Part shown: one piece after another, positions 9,476 through 18,497 of the stretch
Position numbering within the stretch: position 1 is the stretch's first letter
How the letters are laid out: each line of letters starts with the position of its first letter
From: Kovacikia minuta CCNUW1
Lineage (GTDB): Bacteria; Cyanobacteriota; Cyanobacteriia; Leptolyngbyales; Leptolyngbyaceae
Assembly (NCBI RefSeq): GCF_020091585.1
Contig: NZ_CP083582.1
Coordinates: 1,178,001 to 1,242,000 of the forward strand
DNA length: 64,000 nt
Reading direction: 5' to 3'
Position numbers and translations under genes: made by a program
The notes under the pieces: generated by a model
Databases searched by the model: none
Told to the model about the DNA's origin: nothing
What the model saw: the letters and a program-made list of their open reading frames with translations, nothing else

Positions 9476-10237
9476 TCAGGATGGGCGTGGGCGGCACCCA
9501 GCCAGAATTTCATGCAGGTTGACAACACGTCCAATCACCGCGATCGCAGGCGCACCAAACTGACAGGCTTCTACCTGGTGCACAATGGTTGCCAGGGTTC
9601 CAATCAGTTCTTCCTGATCGGGGCGGGTGCCCCAGCGCACCAGGGCGATCGGGGTTTCAGGCGAAAGTCCGGCAAGTTCAAGTTGCTCCACAATGTGGGG
9701 CAGATTGTGAATTCCCATATAAACCACGATCGTTTCAGAGCCGTGGGCGATCGCTCCCCAATCGATGGCTGGGCGGTACTTTCCTGCTCCTTCATGTCCA
9801 GTGACAAAGGTTACAGAAGAACTATGGGCACGGTGGGTGAGCGGAATTCCCGCGTAGGCTGGAGCAGCGATTCCTGAGGTAATTCCCGGCACAACCTCAA
9901 CCGGAATCCCAGCTTGCACCAACTCCTCCATCTCCTCGCCGCCCCGCCCAAAGATGAAAGGGTCTCCGCCCTTCAAGCGAACGACGATCGCCGCTGACTG
10001 AGCCTTCTGAATCAGCAGTTGGGAAATTTCTTCCTGTGGCAGGGAATGCATTCCCTTGCGTTTCCCCGCATTAATTTTTTCCGCTTCAGGGTTAATCATC
10101 CCCAATATTTGAGGGCTGACCAGCGCATCGTACACTACCACATCTGCACATTCCAGCAATGCCTTTCCTTTCAGCGTCATCAAACCCGGATCACCGGGTC
10201 CTGCACCAACAAGGTAGACTTTGCCTGAGTGTTGCAT
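9476..10237 (-). CDS. cobA: Uroporphyrinogen-III C-methyltransferase
   Basis: A 253-residue SAM-dependent methyltransferase that converts uroporphyrinogen III to precorrin-2, the branch point to siroheme and cobalamin. Family motifs: [18 protein letters not shown] near the start, [40 protein letters not shown], and the closing [11 protein letters not shown]. There is no CysG-type dehydrogenase/chelatase extension, so it is the monofunctional form. The upstream gene on the same strand is a CbiX-like chelatase, which fits a siroheme pathway feeding nitrite and sulfite reductases. A repeat-filled spacer of about 210 bases separates them. Confidence 0.95.
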   Translation of the reverse strand: MQHSGKVYLVGAGPGDPGLMTLKGKALLECADVVVYDALVSPQILGMINPEAEKINAGKRKGMHSLPQEEISQLLIQKAQSAAIVVRLKGGDPFIFGRGGEEMEELVQAGIPVEVVPGITSGIAAPAYAGIPLTHRAHSSSVTFVTGHEGAGKYRPAIDWGAIAHGSETIVVYMGIHNLPHIVEQLELAGLSPETPIALVRWGTRPDQEELIGTLATIVHQVEACQFGAPAIAVIGRVVNLHEILAGCRPRPS

Positions 10238-10255
10238 AGGAGGTAGGGGGTAGGG

Positions 10256-10430
10256 GGCAGTCTCCAGTTATCAGTTATCAGTTGTCAGTTATCAGTTATC
10301 AGTTATCAGTTGTCAGTTATCAGTTGTCAGTTGTCAGTTATCAGTTATTAGCCTTGGGTAACGCACTGTTCACTGCTTATTGCTTATTGCTTATTGCTTA
10401 CTGTTCACTGTTCACTGATGACTGTTTCTT
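10256..10430. repeat. Heptanucleotide tandem repeats
   Basis: Long runs of the 7-mers TCAGTTA and TCAGTTG, followed by TTGCTTA and TGTTCAC units, fill most of the gap between the two siroheme genes. They are short tandemly repeated repetitive sequences typical of filamentous cyanobacteria. Related runs occur at many other gaps in this window. Confidence 0.85.
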
Positions 10431-10447
10431 AACTCAAAACTTAAAAC

Positions 10448-11287
10448 TCAAAACTTAAAACTCTTTTCCACTGCCAGGTCAACCAGCAAATCTGCCAGTT
10501 CGGGGTAGGCTTCCAGGGGAGGGAAGAGATGTATATCCAGGGTGGGGAACTGATGGGAAAGTCGATCGCAGGTTTGAGCGATCGCGTCGGTTGTGCTACC
10601 ACTAAACAGAAAGTAGGGCAGAATCGCAATCTTTTTGAAACCCAAATCCATCAACTCTTGCAAGCGCGACTCTAAATTGGGAGGAACAGACCAGTAAGCC
10701 GGGATCGCTCCCAGACGTTCTGCCAACGCTTCAATCCGTTGATTGGCACCGGGACGACGGCTCCCGTGGGAGAGCAAAATCGAGGCTTCAACGGGGAGGG
10801 CAGACAGGCGCTCGGCAATCAACCGATAGAGACCCCCGTGGGAACCGAGATGAGGCATGATTTTGACATCAACCCCTTGTCCCAAAGCTGTTTGAGCCTG
10901 GGCAACTTCGGCTGGAATATCTTCCATCACATGCACACCAGACAATAAGAACAGGGGTAGCACCAGCAACCATCCTGGTTCAGGAATATCATGATTGGAA
11001 GCTGCCAACTGTAGCGATTGACCTAGTTTGCAAATCTGTTGATGGAGCGGTAATGGGTCTCCCTCCAGGGCGGCAACACTAATTAGAGGAGTGCGGTGGG
11101 AGGAAGAGTTTTGAGTTTTAAGTTTTGAGTTTTGAGTTAATTTTGGATTTTGAATCGAAAGGGGGAGTTCGGTATCAATGTGACAAATTCTTTCGGAAAA
11201 GAAGTGTGCGATCGCCTGTGCCGCCGCTTGAGGGCGGGGGTCACTACTACCGTGGTAGACCAGCAGATAGGCGGAGAGAGGTTGCAA
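10448..11287 (-). CDS. CbiX/SirB-like sirohydrochlorin chelatase
   Basis: A 279-residue two-domain chelatase of the CbiX family. Each half opens with a metal-binding His near a beta-strand end (LLVYHGSSDPRP at the start, ILLSHGSRRPGANQ near residue 170), and there is a chelatase-type block LLVLPLFLLSGVHVMEDIP. It should insert iron (siroheme) or cobalt into sirohydrochlorin, the next step after the adjacent cobA. Residues about 44-65 (NPKLTQNSKLKTQN) are encoded by an AAACTCAAAACTTA-type repeat that has entered the coding sequence, and the C-terminal KSFKF derives from the same repeat, so the natural end may have been rewritten. Confidence 0.85.
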   Translation of the reverse strand: MQPLSAYLLVYHGSSDPRPQAAAQAIAHFFSERICHIDTELPLSIQNPKLTQNSKLKTQNSSSHRTPLISVAALEGDPLPLHQQICKLGQSLQLAASNHDIPEPGWLLVLPLFLLSGVHVMEDIPAEVAQAQTALGQGVDVKIMPHLGSHGGLYRLIAERLSALPVEASILLSHGSRRPGANQRIEALAERLGAIPAYWSVPPNLESRLQELMDLGFKKIAILPYFLFSGSTTDAIAQTCDRLSHQFPTLDIHLFPPLEAYPELADLLVDLAVEKSFKF

Positions 11288-11465
11288 GCGATCGATTAAC
11301 CCAAAAAGCCTAAAGATGCATTTCGCATTCTAGCGCTTTACGCCGCAAAGACGGCAAGCAAGGGGCAGGGGAAAAGGAGTTTTAAGTTTTAAGGGTTGAG
11401 GATAAGTCATCGATCGTCGGTTCGCGATTTAACCCTGACCCCTAGCTCCTAACCCCTCATCCCCA

Positions 11466-12021
11466 CTAGTTATTGCTCCCCTGAACGTATGCCAGCGTCA
11501 GGCTGTCGTGGGCCAGGAAGTGAGCCAGGTGGAATGCCCGATCTTCCGTTTCCAGGAGGATTTGTTCATACAGGAGGCGGGTGGCACGATCGCCCAGGCT
11601 TTCTGCCTGCCCTGCCTGCCGCCGTAAAACGGTGATAATTGCCTGTTCGGCTTCCAGATCATGCTGAACCATTTGCCGCGAGGAGAAAGCACCGTCGGGT
11701 TCGGGGGTAAAGCAGCACAACTCAGCCAGCTTTGTAAAACTGGCAGCGGGTGTACCTCCCAGGCCATTCAACCGCTCTCCAATTTTATGAACATAGCCTT
11801 CCGCCTGTTCATAGCTTTCAGAGAAGAATTCATGCAGAGAATAGAATTCTGCTCCCTCAACCACAAAATGGTGTTTTTGATATTGCAAATACAATGCTTG
11901 AAAGCTTGCTAATGCAATATTAAACCCTTCACAAATAGGTGTGGTAACTGAGTGGTCGAGTCCAATTGGATTGTCATAACACCTGGTCGAAAGAACGGAG
12001 TACGGTTTGAGTATCAGCCAT
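11466..12021 (-). pseudogene. dps: Dps-family ferritin, frameshifted at codon 15
   Basis: DNA-protecting mini-ferritin that oxidises and stores iron. From [14 protein letters not shown] onward the protein is a typical Dps, with [17 protein letters not shown] (ferroxidase region) and [16 protein letters not shown]. The proper start is the ATG at 12021, preceded by AAGGGG at 6 bases and giving [14 protein letters not shown]. One extra base (the doubled T of GTGTTATGAC, 11978-11979 on the plus strand) then brings a TGA. Removing it restores about 184 residues in one frame. An alternative ATG further upstream reads the long frame but loses the conserved N-terminus. Real mutation or sequence error. 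Confidence 0.85.
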
Positions 12022-12482
12022 AAATATCCCCTTCCCTGGTATGTCAACCAGACTTTTTCTAAAATGTACATTCAATTTATCACGCCCAAACAGGGAGTCA
12101 AGAAGGCGATCTTCACTTGTCAAGAAACATTCGCAATACCAAAAAATGTTCTCTAATATTCAACTGCTAGGAAAGCCTAAAAACGCTATTTGCAGCGATT
12201 CCAGACTGCACAAGTTTTTTAATTAGATAAATTTACCCAGCCAGTTGCTGAGTTACAAATGATGAATGAATAATCACAAATAAAGGTGAACAAATGGATT
12301 TAATATTGTGCAGATTAAAATTTGATCATTCATTACGAAAATCTTAAATAAATGACCTTATCTGGGTGGGGAGAAATGCCTTGTTGCCAGTCGTCCGCTA
12401 TCAGCGGTGTACATGGGGCTGATGGCAGATGATTATGGCTTACGCCCTCAAGGTTATGGCCAAAATGCGAAAGTCTTAACGA
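12022..12482. other. Gap upstream of dps; AT-rich, with an unidentified open stretch
   Basis: The AT-rich part next to dps should hold its promoter; I see no sure -35/-10. Near 12360-12540 the plus strand has an open stretch (containing VYMGLMADDYGLRPQGYGQN) without a convincing start that runs into the end of the aldo/keto reductase gene. It looks like protein remnant but I cannot name it. Confidence 0.4.
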
Positions 12483-13664
12483 TTACTGCTGGGAAAGTCG
12501 CTGGACGGTTTGACCCGCTAGCAGTTGATGGGTTTCTATGAGTAAATCGGGAATTTTTTCGGCATGGGGGCTGTGAACTAAACAACCCCTCAATTCCTCT
12601 GGATTGATTTTTTCGGCTCTGGCTCCAGGAAACCAGTGGTCGGCTTGCCCCAGCAAGTTATAGCGCATTTTGGCAAAGTCCACCATGTCGTAGGAGATCG
12701 CCAGATTCCTGAGCCACAAAATGACTGGAATATTGAGCTGACCGGGAGTTTCATCCGGTGATGGTAATCCGACATGCCAGGTTTTGCACCAGTCTTCACC
12801 CAGACGGGCGATCGCTGCTTGTTCCAATCGCGCCAAAATCGGAGGCAGGATGGTGTCCGCCTGATCGAGTAAATCAAGGGTCTTCAGGTGTTCGTCAAAG
12901 TCTTGCGGCTGGGCCACTCCCAGGCTGAGGGTATGCACCTGGGGATGACTGAGGCAAAACAAATCGTTAAACACGATCGGGCTGAGCGGAGCGCAGAGAT
13001 CTACTAATCGCTGGGGGGGTTGATACAGCATGCCCCCTTTGTTTGACGGGCTGATGATAAACACTCCCATATCGTGGCGAGTGGCTGCTGCGATCGCCTG
13101 CCAGTTGTTTTGGAAGATGTAATACCAGTGCAGATTCACGTAGTCGAACTGATCGGTTTCGATCGCCTGCACAATGATATGGGTGGGGCCGTGGGTCGAA
13201 AAGCCAATGAATCGCACCTTGCCCTCTGCCCGCAGTTGTCGCGCGACTTCCAGGCATCCCCCTGGACGAGTTGCCTGATTCAACAACTCAGCATTATTTA
13301 CCCCATGCAATCCCAACAGGTCAACATAATCCAGCTTCAGATAGGATAGGGATTTTTCAAAATTGCGCCGGAAGTCCTTTGAATTCGCTTCTGGCGCTAC
13401 CTTAGTCTGCACGATCAGCTTTTCACGGGGCAGCTTAGGCAGAATTTGCCCCAGTTGCATCTCAGAGCTACCGTACCCCCGCGCCGTTTCAATGTGATGA
13501 ATGCCCACTTCCAGAGATCGGCGAATGCAAGCTTCTACATTCGTCTGGTTATCACGGGGTACCCTCCACATCGGCACATCCTGCCACTTATACTGATACC
13601 GCATCCCACCACAGGAGAAAACGGGCATCTGGAGTTCCGTGCGTCCAAAGCGTCGGTATTGCAT
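12483..13664 (-). CDS. Aldo/keto reductase
   Basis: A 393-residue NADPH-dependent oxidoreductase of the aldo/keto reductase superfamily (TIM barrel). Visible features: MQYRRFGRTELQMPVFSCGG at the start, the HIETARGYGSSE block with the catalytic Tyr, the IVQTKV lysine, DYVDLLGLHG with the His, and GFSTHG. The C-terminal 120 residues are longer than in minimal AKRs. The substrate is unknown. It stands alone; the ATG is followed by the canonical first strand, so the start is secure. Confidence 0.9.
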   Translation of the reverse strand: MQYRRFGRTELQMPVFSCGGMRYQYKWQDVPMWRVPRDNQTNVEACIRRSLEVGIHHIETARGYGSSEMQLGQILPKLPREKLIVQTKVAPEANSKDFRRNFEKSLSYLKLDYVDLLGLHGVNNAELLNQATRPGGCLEVARQLRAEGKVRFIGFSTHGPTHIIVQAIETDQFDYVNLHWYYIFQNNWQAIAAATRHDMGVFIISPSNKGGMLYQPPQRLVDLCAPLSPIVFNDLFCLSHPQVHTLSLGVAQPQDFDEHLKTLDLLDQADTILPPILARLEQAAIARLGEDWCKTWHVGLPSPDETPGQLNIPVILWLRNLAISYDMVDFAKMRYNLLGQADHWFPGARAEKINPEELRGCLVHSPHAEKIPDLLIETHQLLAGQTVQRLSQQ

Positions 13665-13780
13665 AGGAGGGGACGAGAATTAAGAATTAACACGGTGTTT
13701 AACTTGTGGGCTGAGGTCTCCCAGTTTCTCGTTGAGCTTAATTCAATTCACCTGATTAGTCATTCACTAGGCAGGGCGTT

Positions 13781-13874
13781 GTATAGAGCGAGAGACCGAC
13801 CCCGTTTACCCACTGCTAACAACCTCTCGAACTCCACGAAGAGGCTCTATACGGTCGGTGTTCAACGGGCTTGT
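13781..13874. repeat. Cluster of non-nested inverted repeats
   Basis: Three short blocks occur in order and then again as reverse complements in the same order: GTATAGAG (13781), ACCGAC (13795), CCCGTT (13801), then CTCTATAC (13845), GGTCGGT (13853), AACGGG (13864). CCTCT...AGAGG forms a separate small hairpin between them. Because the order is not reversed they cannot all pair in one hairpin; a pseudoknot or alternative folds would be needed. No coding frame. Confidence 0.5.
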
Positions 13875-13896
13875 TATACGACCTTCACCTTTAACC

Positions 13897-14076
13897 TCAA
13901 ACTGCCTCTGAAGCCTCTGCTTCCAACAGATCAATAATCGGTTTCAGATCATAGTACATCGTGCGATACGGCGCTACAGGGGGCAGACTTTCATACGGAC
14001 CAGCGTAGTCAAACCCTAACTTTCGATAAAATTCTGAAGCATCGTAGACTGGCTCAGTATCTCTATTCTGACTTGG
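13897..14076 (-). pseudogene. GNAT acetyltransferase C-terminal remnant
   Basis: About 55 residues reading YDASEFYRKLGFDYAGPYESLPP...YRTMYYDL, which resembles the last strands of a GNAT N-acetyltransferase (the xxFYRKLGF block). The N-terminal acetyl-CoA-binding part is missing and the upstream sequence belongs to a small gene in another frame. The assignment rests on a short stretch and is tentative. Confidence 0.4.
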
Positions 14077-14242
14077 TCGAGGCGGCGGACTTTCTTTCGG
14101 CGAGGATGCGATCGGCGATGCGCTTGGCAAGGGCAAGGGCGCGTTCATTCGTGACCGCTTTGCCTGCATCGATCGCTTCAATCAGCTTCTTGGCCGTTTC
14201 CCCAACAACAGGCTTAGATTGAGTATGGAAGGGGTACTTCAT
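14063..14242 (-). CDS. Small basic helical protein
   Basis: A 59-residue frame opening with an ATG (MKYPFHTQSKPVVG) and rich in charged helix (GETAKKLIEAIDAGK, RALALAKRIADRILAE). No family recognised. It abuts the GNAT-like remnant, so it may once have been its antitoxin-like partner, which is only a guess. Codon choice and amphipathic pattern suggest a real gene, but the ribosome-binding site is weak. Confidence 0.4.
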   Translation of the reverse strand: MKYPFHTQSKPVVGETAKKLIEAIDAGKAVTNERALALAKRIADRILAERKSAASTKSE

Positions 14243-14288
14243 GGGATTTCAGATGTCCTAGACCCCTTAGTGTAGCAAACCCCTAGCT

Positions 14289-14878
14289 TTATTGCTTGGA
14301 TTCCCTCCGAAACAAAATTCGGTACAGGTCAGGGAGAAAGCAACCAAGCCCAACAATGAAAAGTGCGCCAAATGCCAGCTCCAGAACGGCTAAATCCATA
14401 AATGCATAATGCACAGCGATACCGAAGGGCTTAATTGATACATCGGTTTGCAAGATTACCCCTGGTTGCTGATTGGCGGCAGTAAGATTCAGGAAATGTT
14501 GCTGATTCAGTAGATGCTCTGGAACTGGGAGGTCAAATATTACAGCTGTCTCTGTTTCTTGACATTCCACAGTTGAATCTGTTAGCTTACCAGACCTTAT
14601 GGCACTATTCCCCTGTATAAGCAACCACTGAACGTTGGATGATTGAATTGCGTAACAATCCAGTGATTTTCTTTGTGCTTTGTCGAACTTTAAATTGATT
14701 GAGTAAACGGCATCTTCGACGGCAGGAGTGAATGCAACAGAGGTAACTTGATTTTTTTGAGAGACAGACTTGACTCTACTGAAGTTAATCGATTACCTGA
14801 GTCATACCAGGTCTTAGCCAGAAGTAAGGCACCTCCCAGGAAACTTCCTCCTATGATTCGCAAAACCCATTTCGACAT
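14289..14878 (-). pseudogene. Two-TM protein frameshifted in an A7 run
   Basis: Two frames make one protein. The first begins MSKWVLRIIGGSFLGGALLL (signal anchor) and after about 40 residues meets a run of seven A on the coding strand (14752-14758). Shifting by -1 continues as NQVTSVAFTPAVEDAVYSIN and on to a second membrane helix, LAVLELAFGALFIVGLGCF, near the C-terminus (LYRILFRRESKQ). An eighth A would restore the frame. Both ends are membrane-anchored with about 110 residues outside, presumably periplasmic. No family recognised. Homopolymer error, slippage or decay are all possible. Confidence 0.6.
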
Positions 14879-14892
14879 AGAACCCTCCACCA

Positions 14893-15156
14893 TCACCCTT
14901 TCATATCTGATTTGGGCAACACCCGCAGAAACTTGACAATTTGACCCATGATTTCCAGGCTAATCAGGCAATTCTCGAACGAAAAGCGATAGAGGATGCC
15001 GCTAGAGCCTAACGGGCGAAACTCTGGCAAATCGTGAAGTTGATTCAGCGTGAAAAAATCCTCGAAAACAAAGGTCTGAACGGGCTTTCTTGCCGCTTGT
15101 TCCAGACGTTTGAGATCAACCAGGAAGGAGCGTTCATAGCGAACTTCTAGCCCCAT
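14893..15156 (-). CDS. RelE-superfamily toxin
   Basis: An 87-residue protein of the RelE/ParE toxin fold: MGLEVRYERSFLVDLKRLE, a central PVQTFVFEDFF, LYRFSFENCLISLEIMGQ and the closing KFLRVLP. RelE toxins cut mRNA on the ribosome. The gene directly follows a 65-residue protein on the same strand, a typical antitoxin-toxin order. I placed the start at MGLEVRY, where this family begins; a Met 14 codons earlier is possible. Confidence 0.7.
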   Translation of the reverse strand: MGLEVRYERSFLVDLKRLEQAARKPVQTFVFEDFFTLNQLHDLPEFRPLGSSGILYRFSFENCLISLEIMGQIVKFLRVLPKSDMKG

Positions 15157-15209
15157 CAAAGTGCATTTTTTCTGAGATGTGCTGGTGGTGCTGTGCATAA
15201 ATAGCCAAG

Positions 15210-15407
15210 TTATGAATGACGAAGAAATTGCAGAGCTTCTTCGCGGGTGAAAGTGTCTCCTGGTTTGAGGGTTGCCTTTGAGAGGTGAACCGCTCTCAAC
15301 ATGCAAAGGTCGTAATAGAAATCTGCCACAACAGACTTCATTTCAGCGAGTTCTTCGTCGGACAGCTGATCGATCAGAGTGTGTAGACGCGCTTTAGAAA
15401 TGTGCAT
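15210..15407 (-). CDS. Putative antitoxin of the RelE-type pair
   Basis: A 65-residue acidic, helical protein (MHISKARLHTLIDQLSDEEL, ending EALQFLRHS) directly upstream of the RelE-like toxin. Position, size and charge fit an antitoxin; no DNA-binding fold is certain. Upstream lies a run of CAGGTGA heptamers where its promoter would be. Confidence 0.6.
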   Translation of the reverse strand: MHISKARLHTLIDQLSDEELAEMKSVVADFYYDLCMLRAVHLSKATLKPGDTFTREEALQFLRHS

Positions 15408-15413
15408 AGGTGT

Positions 15414-15457
15414 GACAGGTGACAGGTATCAGGTGACAGGTGACAGGTGTTAGGTGA
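15414..15457. repeat. CAGGTGA heptamer repeat
   Basis: About six near-perfect 7-base units (CAGGTGA, CAGGTAT, CAGGTGT) just upstream of the antitoxin gene. The rest of the gap to the transporter gene is AT-rich with no gene seen. Confidence 0.75.
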
Positions 15458-15697
15458 GTTATGAGGCAATACCTCTTGCTTAAAGGCAAAAGGGAAAGGG
15501 GCTGAAACCCAGGTATTTTCCCTTTACCCTTTATCCTTTACCCTTGTGCTCTTTATCCGCAAAGTATTGAGTGATGAGGTGTCAATATGCTGCTATGTAT
15601 GCATCTGCGTATAACAACAGGGTGCCCAAATTAAGGGTTGTCATATCGTCACGGTTTCTATTTGCCTGATAGGATACGATTTCAGTGATTTGTTTTT

Positions 15698-16862
15698 GTG
15701 TCGTCTTTGCAATCTGGCATGGGCAGTTATCTCGTTTCTCTCGTTATTTTTACGGCTATCTATGCCATTTTCGGTTTAGGGCTTAATTTGCAGTGGGGGT
15801 TTACAGGTCTGATTAATTTTGGACATGTGGCTTTTATGACGGTTGGTGCCTACGCCACAGTTCTACTGACCGTTCAAGGAGTGCCTCTGGTTCTGGCAGC
15901 ACTCATGGGTGCAGTCCTGGCGGCTGTTTTGGGGCTGTTGATTGGCTTTTCGACCCTGCGGTTACGAGAAGATTATCTGGCAATTGTGACGATCGGGGTT
16001 TCAGAGGTCATTCGCCTGATCGCATTAAACGAAGAATGGCTAACCAAGGGAGCATTTGGCATTCAGCGGTTTGCCTTACCCCTCGAAAATTTTCGCCCGA
16101 CCCTGTTCAGTCGATTGGTCATGATTGCGCTGCTGACGGCGATCGCGGCAATCGCCTACTGGCAACTGTGGCAATGGGGGCGGCAGCGGCGAGAGAAACA
16201 ATCAGGGATACCCTGGTTCCGCGATTGGCCCCTGCTTCTAACGGGGGTTTGTGCTGCTCTGGGACTGTGGCTCTATGGGGTGTGTGCCATTTCCCTCTAC
16301 AACTTTGCCGATAATCCACCCCGTAATGGGTTAATGCTGGTGTCGGTGATTGTGCTGGCGTTGGTCTTTTGGCGGTTGGAAGTGGTTGGTGAGATCGCCC
16401 TGGGGTCGAGTTTTGAAGTCAATCCGAGAAGATGAGGAGGTTGCCAAAGCATTAGGTAAAAATGTCTTCTGGTACAAACTCCAATCCCTGATGTTGGGCG
16501 GTTTTATTGCTGGGATTGCCGGATCACTCTTTGCCTGGCAACTCACAACGGTTTATCCCGACAACTTTCAACCGTTACTGACGTTCAACGCCTGGACGAT
16601 CGTTGTTCTGGGTGGTGCGGGGAATAATGTGGGTACGATTTTGGGAGCGGTGATCTTTTGGGCATATTTCACGCTCACACGCGATCTGCAAAAGCTTCTA
16701 GCAAAGTTGCACGTCTTGATTCCTGTGATTCCTCCAACAGTGGATGAAGCCCGTTTGGCTGCTTTTCGGATTATGTTGATCGGTCTAATTCTAATTGTTC
16801 TAATGATGGCTCGACCGCAAGGTATTTTAGGCAAGAAGGAGGAACTCACCCTTGGTCGATGA
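15698..16862 (+). pseudogene. LivM/NatC-type amino-acid ABC permease, frameshifted
   Basis: Inner-membrane permease of a branched-chain or neutral amino-acid ABC transporter. The first frame carries the LivM N-terminal signature (FGLGLNLQWGFTGLINFGHV) and runs to FWRLE near 16380. The conserved follow-on WLVRSPWGRVLKSIREDEEV lies in the next frame, so one extra base sits near 16379-16384. The second frame then continues to the family C-terminus (MMARPQGILG). Corrected length is about 387 residues. It ends overlapping livG, so the two form an operon. A GTG or an ATG 21 bases later could start it. Confidence 0.85.
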
Positions 16863-17733
16863 ATTTCGCAAAGTTCCGGACTCGTCGGCAGATGCTTTGG
16901 AAAATGCCCAAAGTGAGGAGCTGGCTGAAATTTTGGCAGAAGTAGAAGTAACTGATCCGCGATCGCCCGCTCTGGATCTACCCCTGCTAACCGCAAGCGG
17001 TCTCGTTAAAGGCTTTGGCGGTATTCGAGCCGTGGATAATGCCTCGATTGAGGTCGCAAAAGGGAGCATTACCGGGTTAATTGGGCCCAATGGAGCAGGC
17101 AAAACGACCCTGTTCAACCTGCTCTCTAACTTTATTCACGCCGATCAGGGGCGGGTGTTGTTTGACGGGGAACCGATCCAGAATCTGCAACCGCACCAGA
17201 TTGCCCAAATGGGGATGGTACGCACTTTTCAGGTTGCCCGCACCCTATCGCGTCTCTCTGTTTTAGACAACATGCTACTGGCGAGCCAACACCAGACGGG
17301 CGAGAAGTTTTGGAATACCTGGTTTCGCAGCAAAGAAATAAAAACCGAAGAACAACAACACCGAGAGCGGGCGATCGCCATTTTGGATTCGATCGGACTG
17401 TTGCCCATGATCGATGAATACGCTGGGGCATTGTCGGGGGGGCAGCGCAAACTGCTGGAAATGGGACGGGCACTGATGGCAAACCCCAAGCTGGTTTTGC
17501 TGGATGAACCCGCTGCCGGAGTGAATCCCCGGTTGATTGATCAAATCTGCGATCGTATTCTCACCTGGAACCGCGAAGGTTTGACCTTCCTGATCATTGA
17601 ACACAATATGGATGTGATCATGTCCCTCTGCGATCGGGTCTGGGTGCTTGCCGAAGGGCGAAATCTGGCAGTCGGTACCCCAGAAGAAATTCAAACCAAT
17701 TCCCAGGTTTTGGAAGCCTACTTAGGGCAGTAA
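16852..17733 (+). CDS. LivG/NatA-type amino-acid ABC transporter ATPase
   Basis: A 293-residue cytoplasmic ATPase pairing with the LivM-like permease. Walker A GPNGAGKTT, signature LSGGQRKLLEMG, Walker B LVLLDEPAAGVN and H-loop IIEHNMDV are intact. LivG-type C-terminus (GTPEEIQTNSQVLEAYLG) is complete. It has an acidic N-terminal extension of about 40 residues. Start is a TTG with AAGGAGG upstream, overlapping the end of livM by 11 bases, so translation is probably coupled. livH, livF and the binding protein are not in the window. Confidence 0.9.
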   Translation: MVDEFRKVPDSSADALENAQSEELAEILAEVEVTDPRSPALDLPLLTASGLVKGFGGIRAVDNASIEVAKGSITGLIGPNGAGKTTLFNLLSNFIHADQGRVLFDGEPIQNLQPHQIAQMGMVRTFQVARTLSRLSVLDNMLLASQHQTGEKFWNTWFRSKEIKTEEQQHRERAIAILDSIGLLPMIDEYAGALSGGQRKLLEMGRALMANPKLVLLDEPAAGVNPRLIDQICDRILTWNREGLTFLIIEHNMDVIMSLCDRVWVLAEGRNLAVGTPEEIQTNSQVLEAYLGQ

Positions 17734-17776
17734 GAGGAGGGACTTGAAGGCAGAGGGCAGAAGGGAAAACGCCGGT

Positions 17777-18109
17777 TTAATCGTCGTTATCTTTATTTTT
17801 CTTCTTCCTCTTGCCACGCGGTTTATGATCTTCTTCTTGAGCGACCGTCTGCTCCAAACTGTTGCCGCTGGGTTGAACCTGGGATGGCACTACTTGGGCA
17901 GGGGCAATTTGAGTTGATACTGAGGGGGTGGGGCTGGCAGCGGGAGTGGGGGAACCGAGATATTTCTGTACCATCAGCGGAATGCCCGTAGCACCAGCGA
18001 GAGAAATTGCCCCAATCATTCCTTTTGCAATTAGTGCTTTAAAGCTGTTCTCATTTTTGGAAGGCTCTGGTTTAGAGGGTTCTGAAGGAGAGCCAGGGTT
18101 TTCTGCCAT
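17777..18109 (-). CDS. Small single-pass membrane protein with basic tail
   Basis: A 110-residue protein. An N-terminal hydrophilic stretch rich in Pro, Ser and Lys is followed by one membrane helix near residues 28-48 (GMIGAISLAGATGIPLMVQK), a Pro/Ser/Thr linker and a highly charged C-terminus (KPRGKRKKKNKDNDD). No family recognised. It converges on livG with 43 bases between. Confidence 0.55.
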   Translation of the reverse strand: MAENPGSPSEPSKPEPSKNENSFKALIAKGMIGAISLAGATGIPLMVQKYLGSPTPAASPTPSVSTQIAPAQVVPSQVQPSGNSLEQTVAQEEDHKPRGKRKKKNKDNDD

Positions 18110-18266
18110 AGGTTTCTTCTTGCAACTGCATTTTTACCTGCCAAAAAAATCTCCAAGCTGGCTGACTCCAACCTGGATAGGAAAAATCCTGTGCACCCTT
18201 AGTTATTGACGAGACGAAAACATTCGTTGTTCCCCAGTCTTCGGCTTACGGGAGTACCAGAACGCT

Positions 18267-18352
18267 GGTACAGAAACCGGGTTTCTTCTGTGAGATGCTC
18301 AATTTTCGTTGCATATCCTCACCAGAAACCCAGTTTCTCGAAATACTGTACC
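18267..18352. repeat. Interspersed repeat with GGTACAG ends
   Basis: An 86-base unit with inverted ends (GGTACAG / CTGTACC) and two imperfect AGAAACCGGGTTTCT palindromes inside, a repeat type widespread in cyanobacterial intergenic DNA. It occupies the middle of a 390-base gap (18110-18497) in which I see no gene. Confidence 0.65.
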
Positions 18353-18497
18353 GATGCTCTAGGGTGTCAGGAAAAGTGATCCTCTCTCCCATCAAAGGCG
18401 ATCTCTGCTGCCAACCGGAAGCGGAGAGCTTAACATGACGAATCAGTTGGGAGATCCCTGGCATAACTGCCAATACCAATTCAGCCTCAGAATTTGA

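Noticed and set aside
13781-13874. Integron attC site
   Set aside because: GTATAAC and GTTAGCA on the minus strand look vaguely like attC boxes, but the inner arms do not pair in the nested way attC needs and no integron integrase is present.
18246-18479. Open frame of 77 codons on the minus strand
   Set aside because: It overlaps the AGAAACC-type interspersed repeat and has no start signal.
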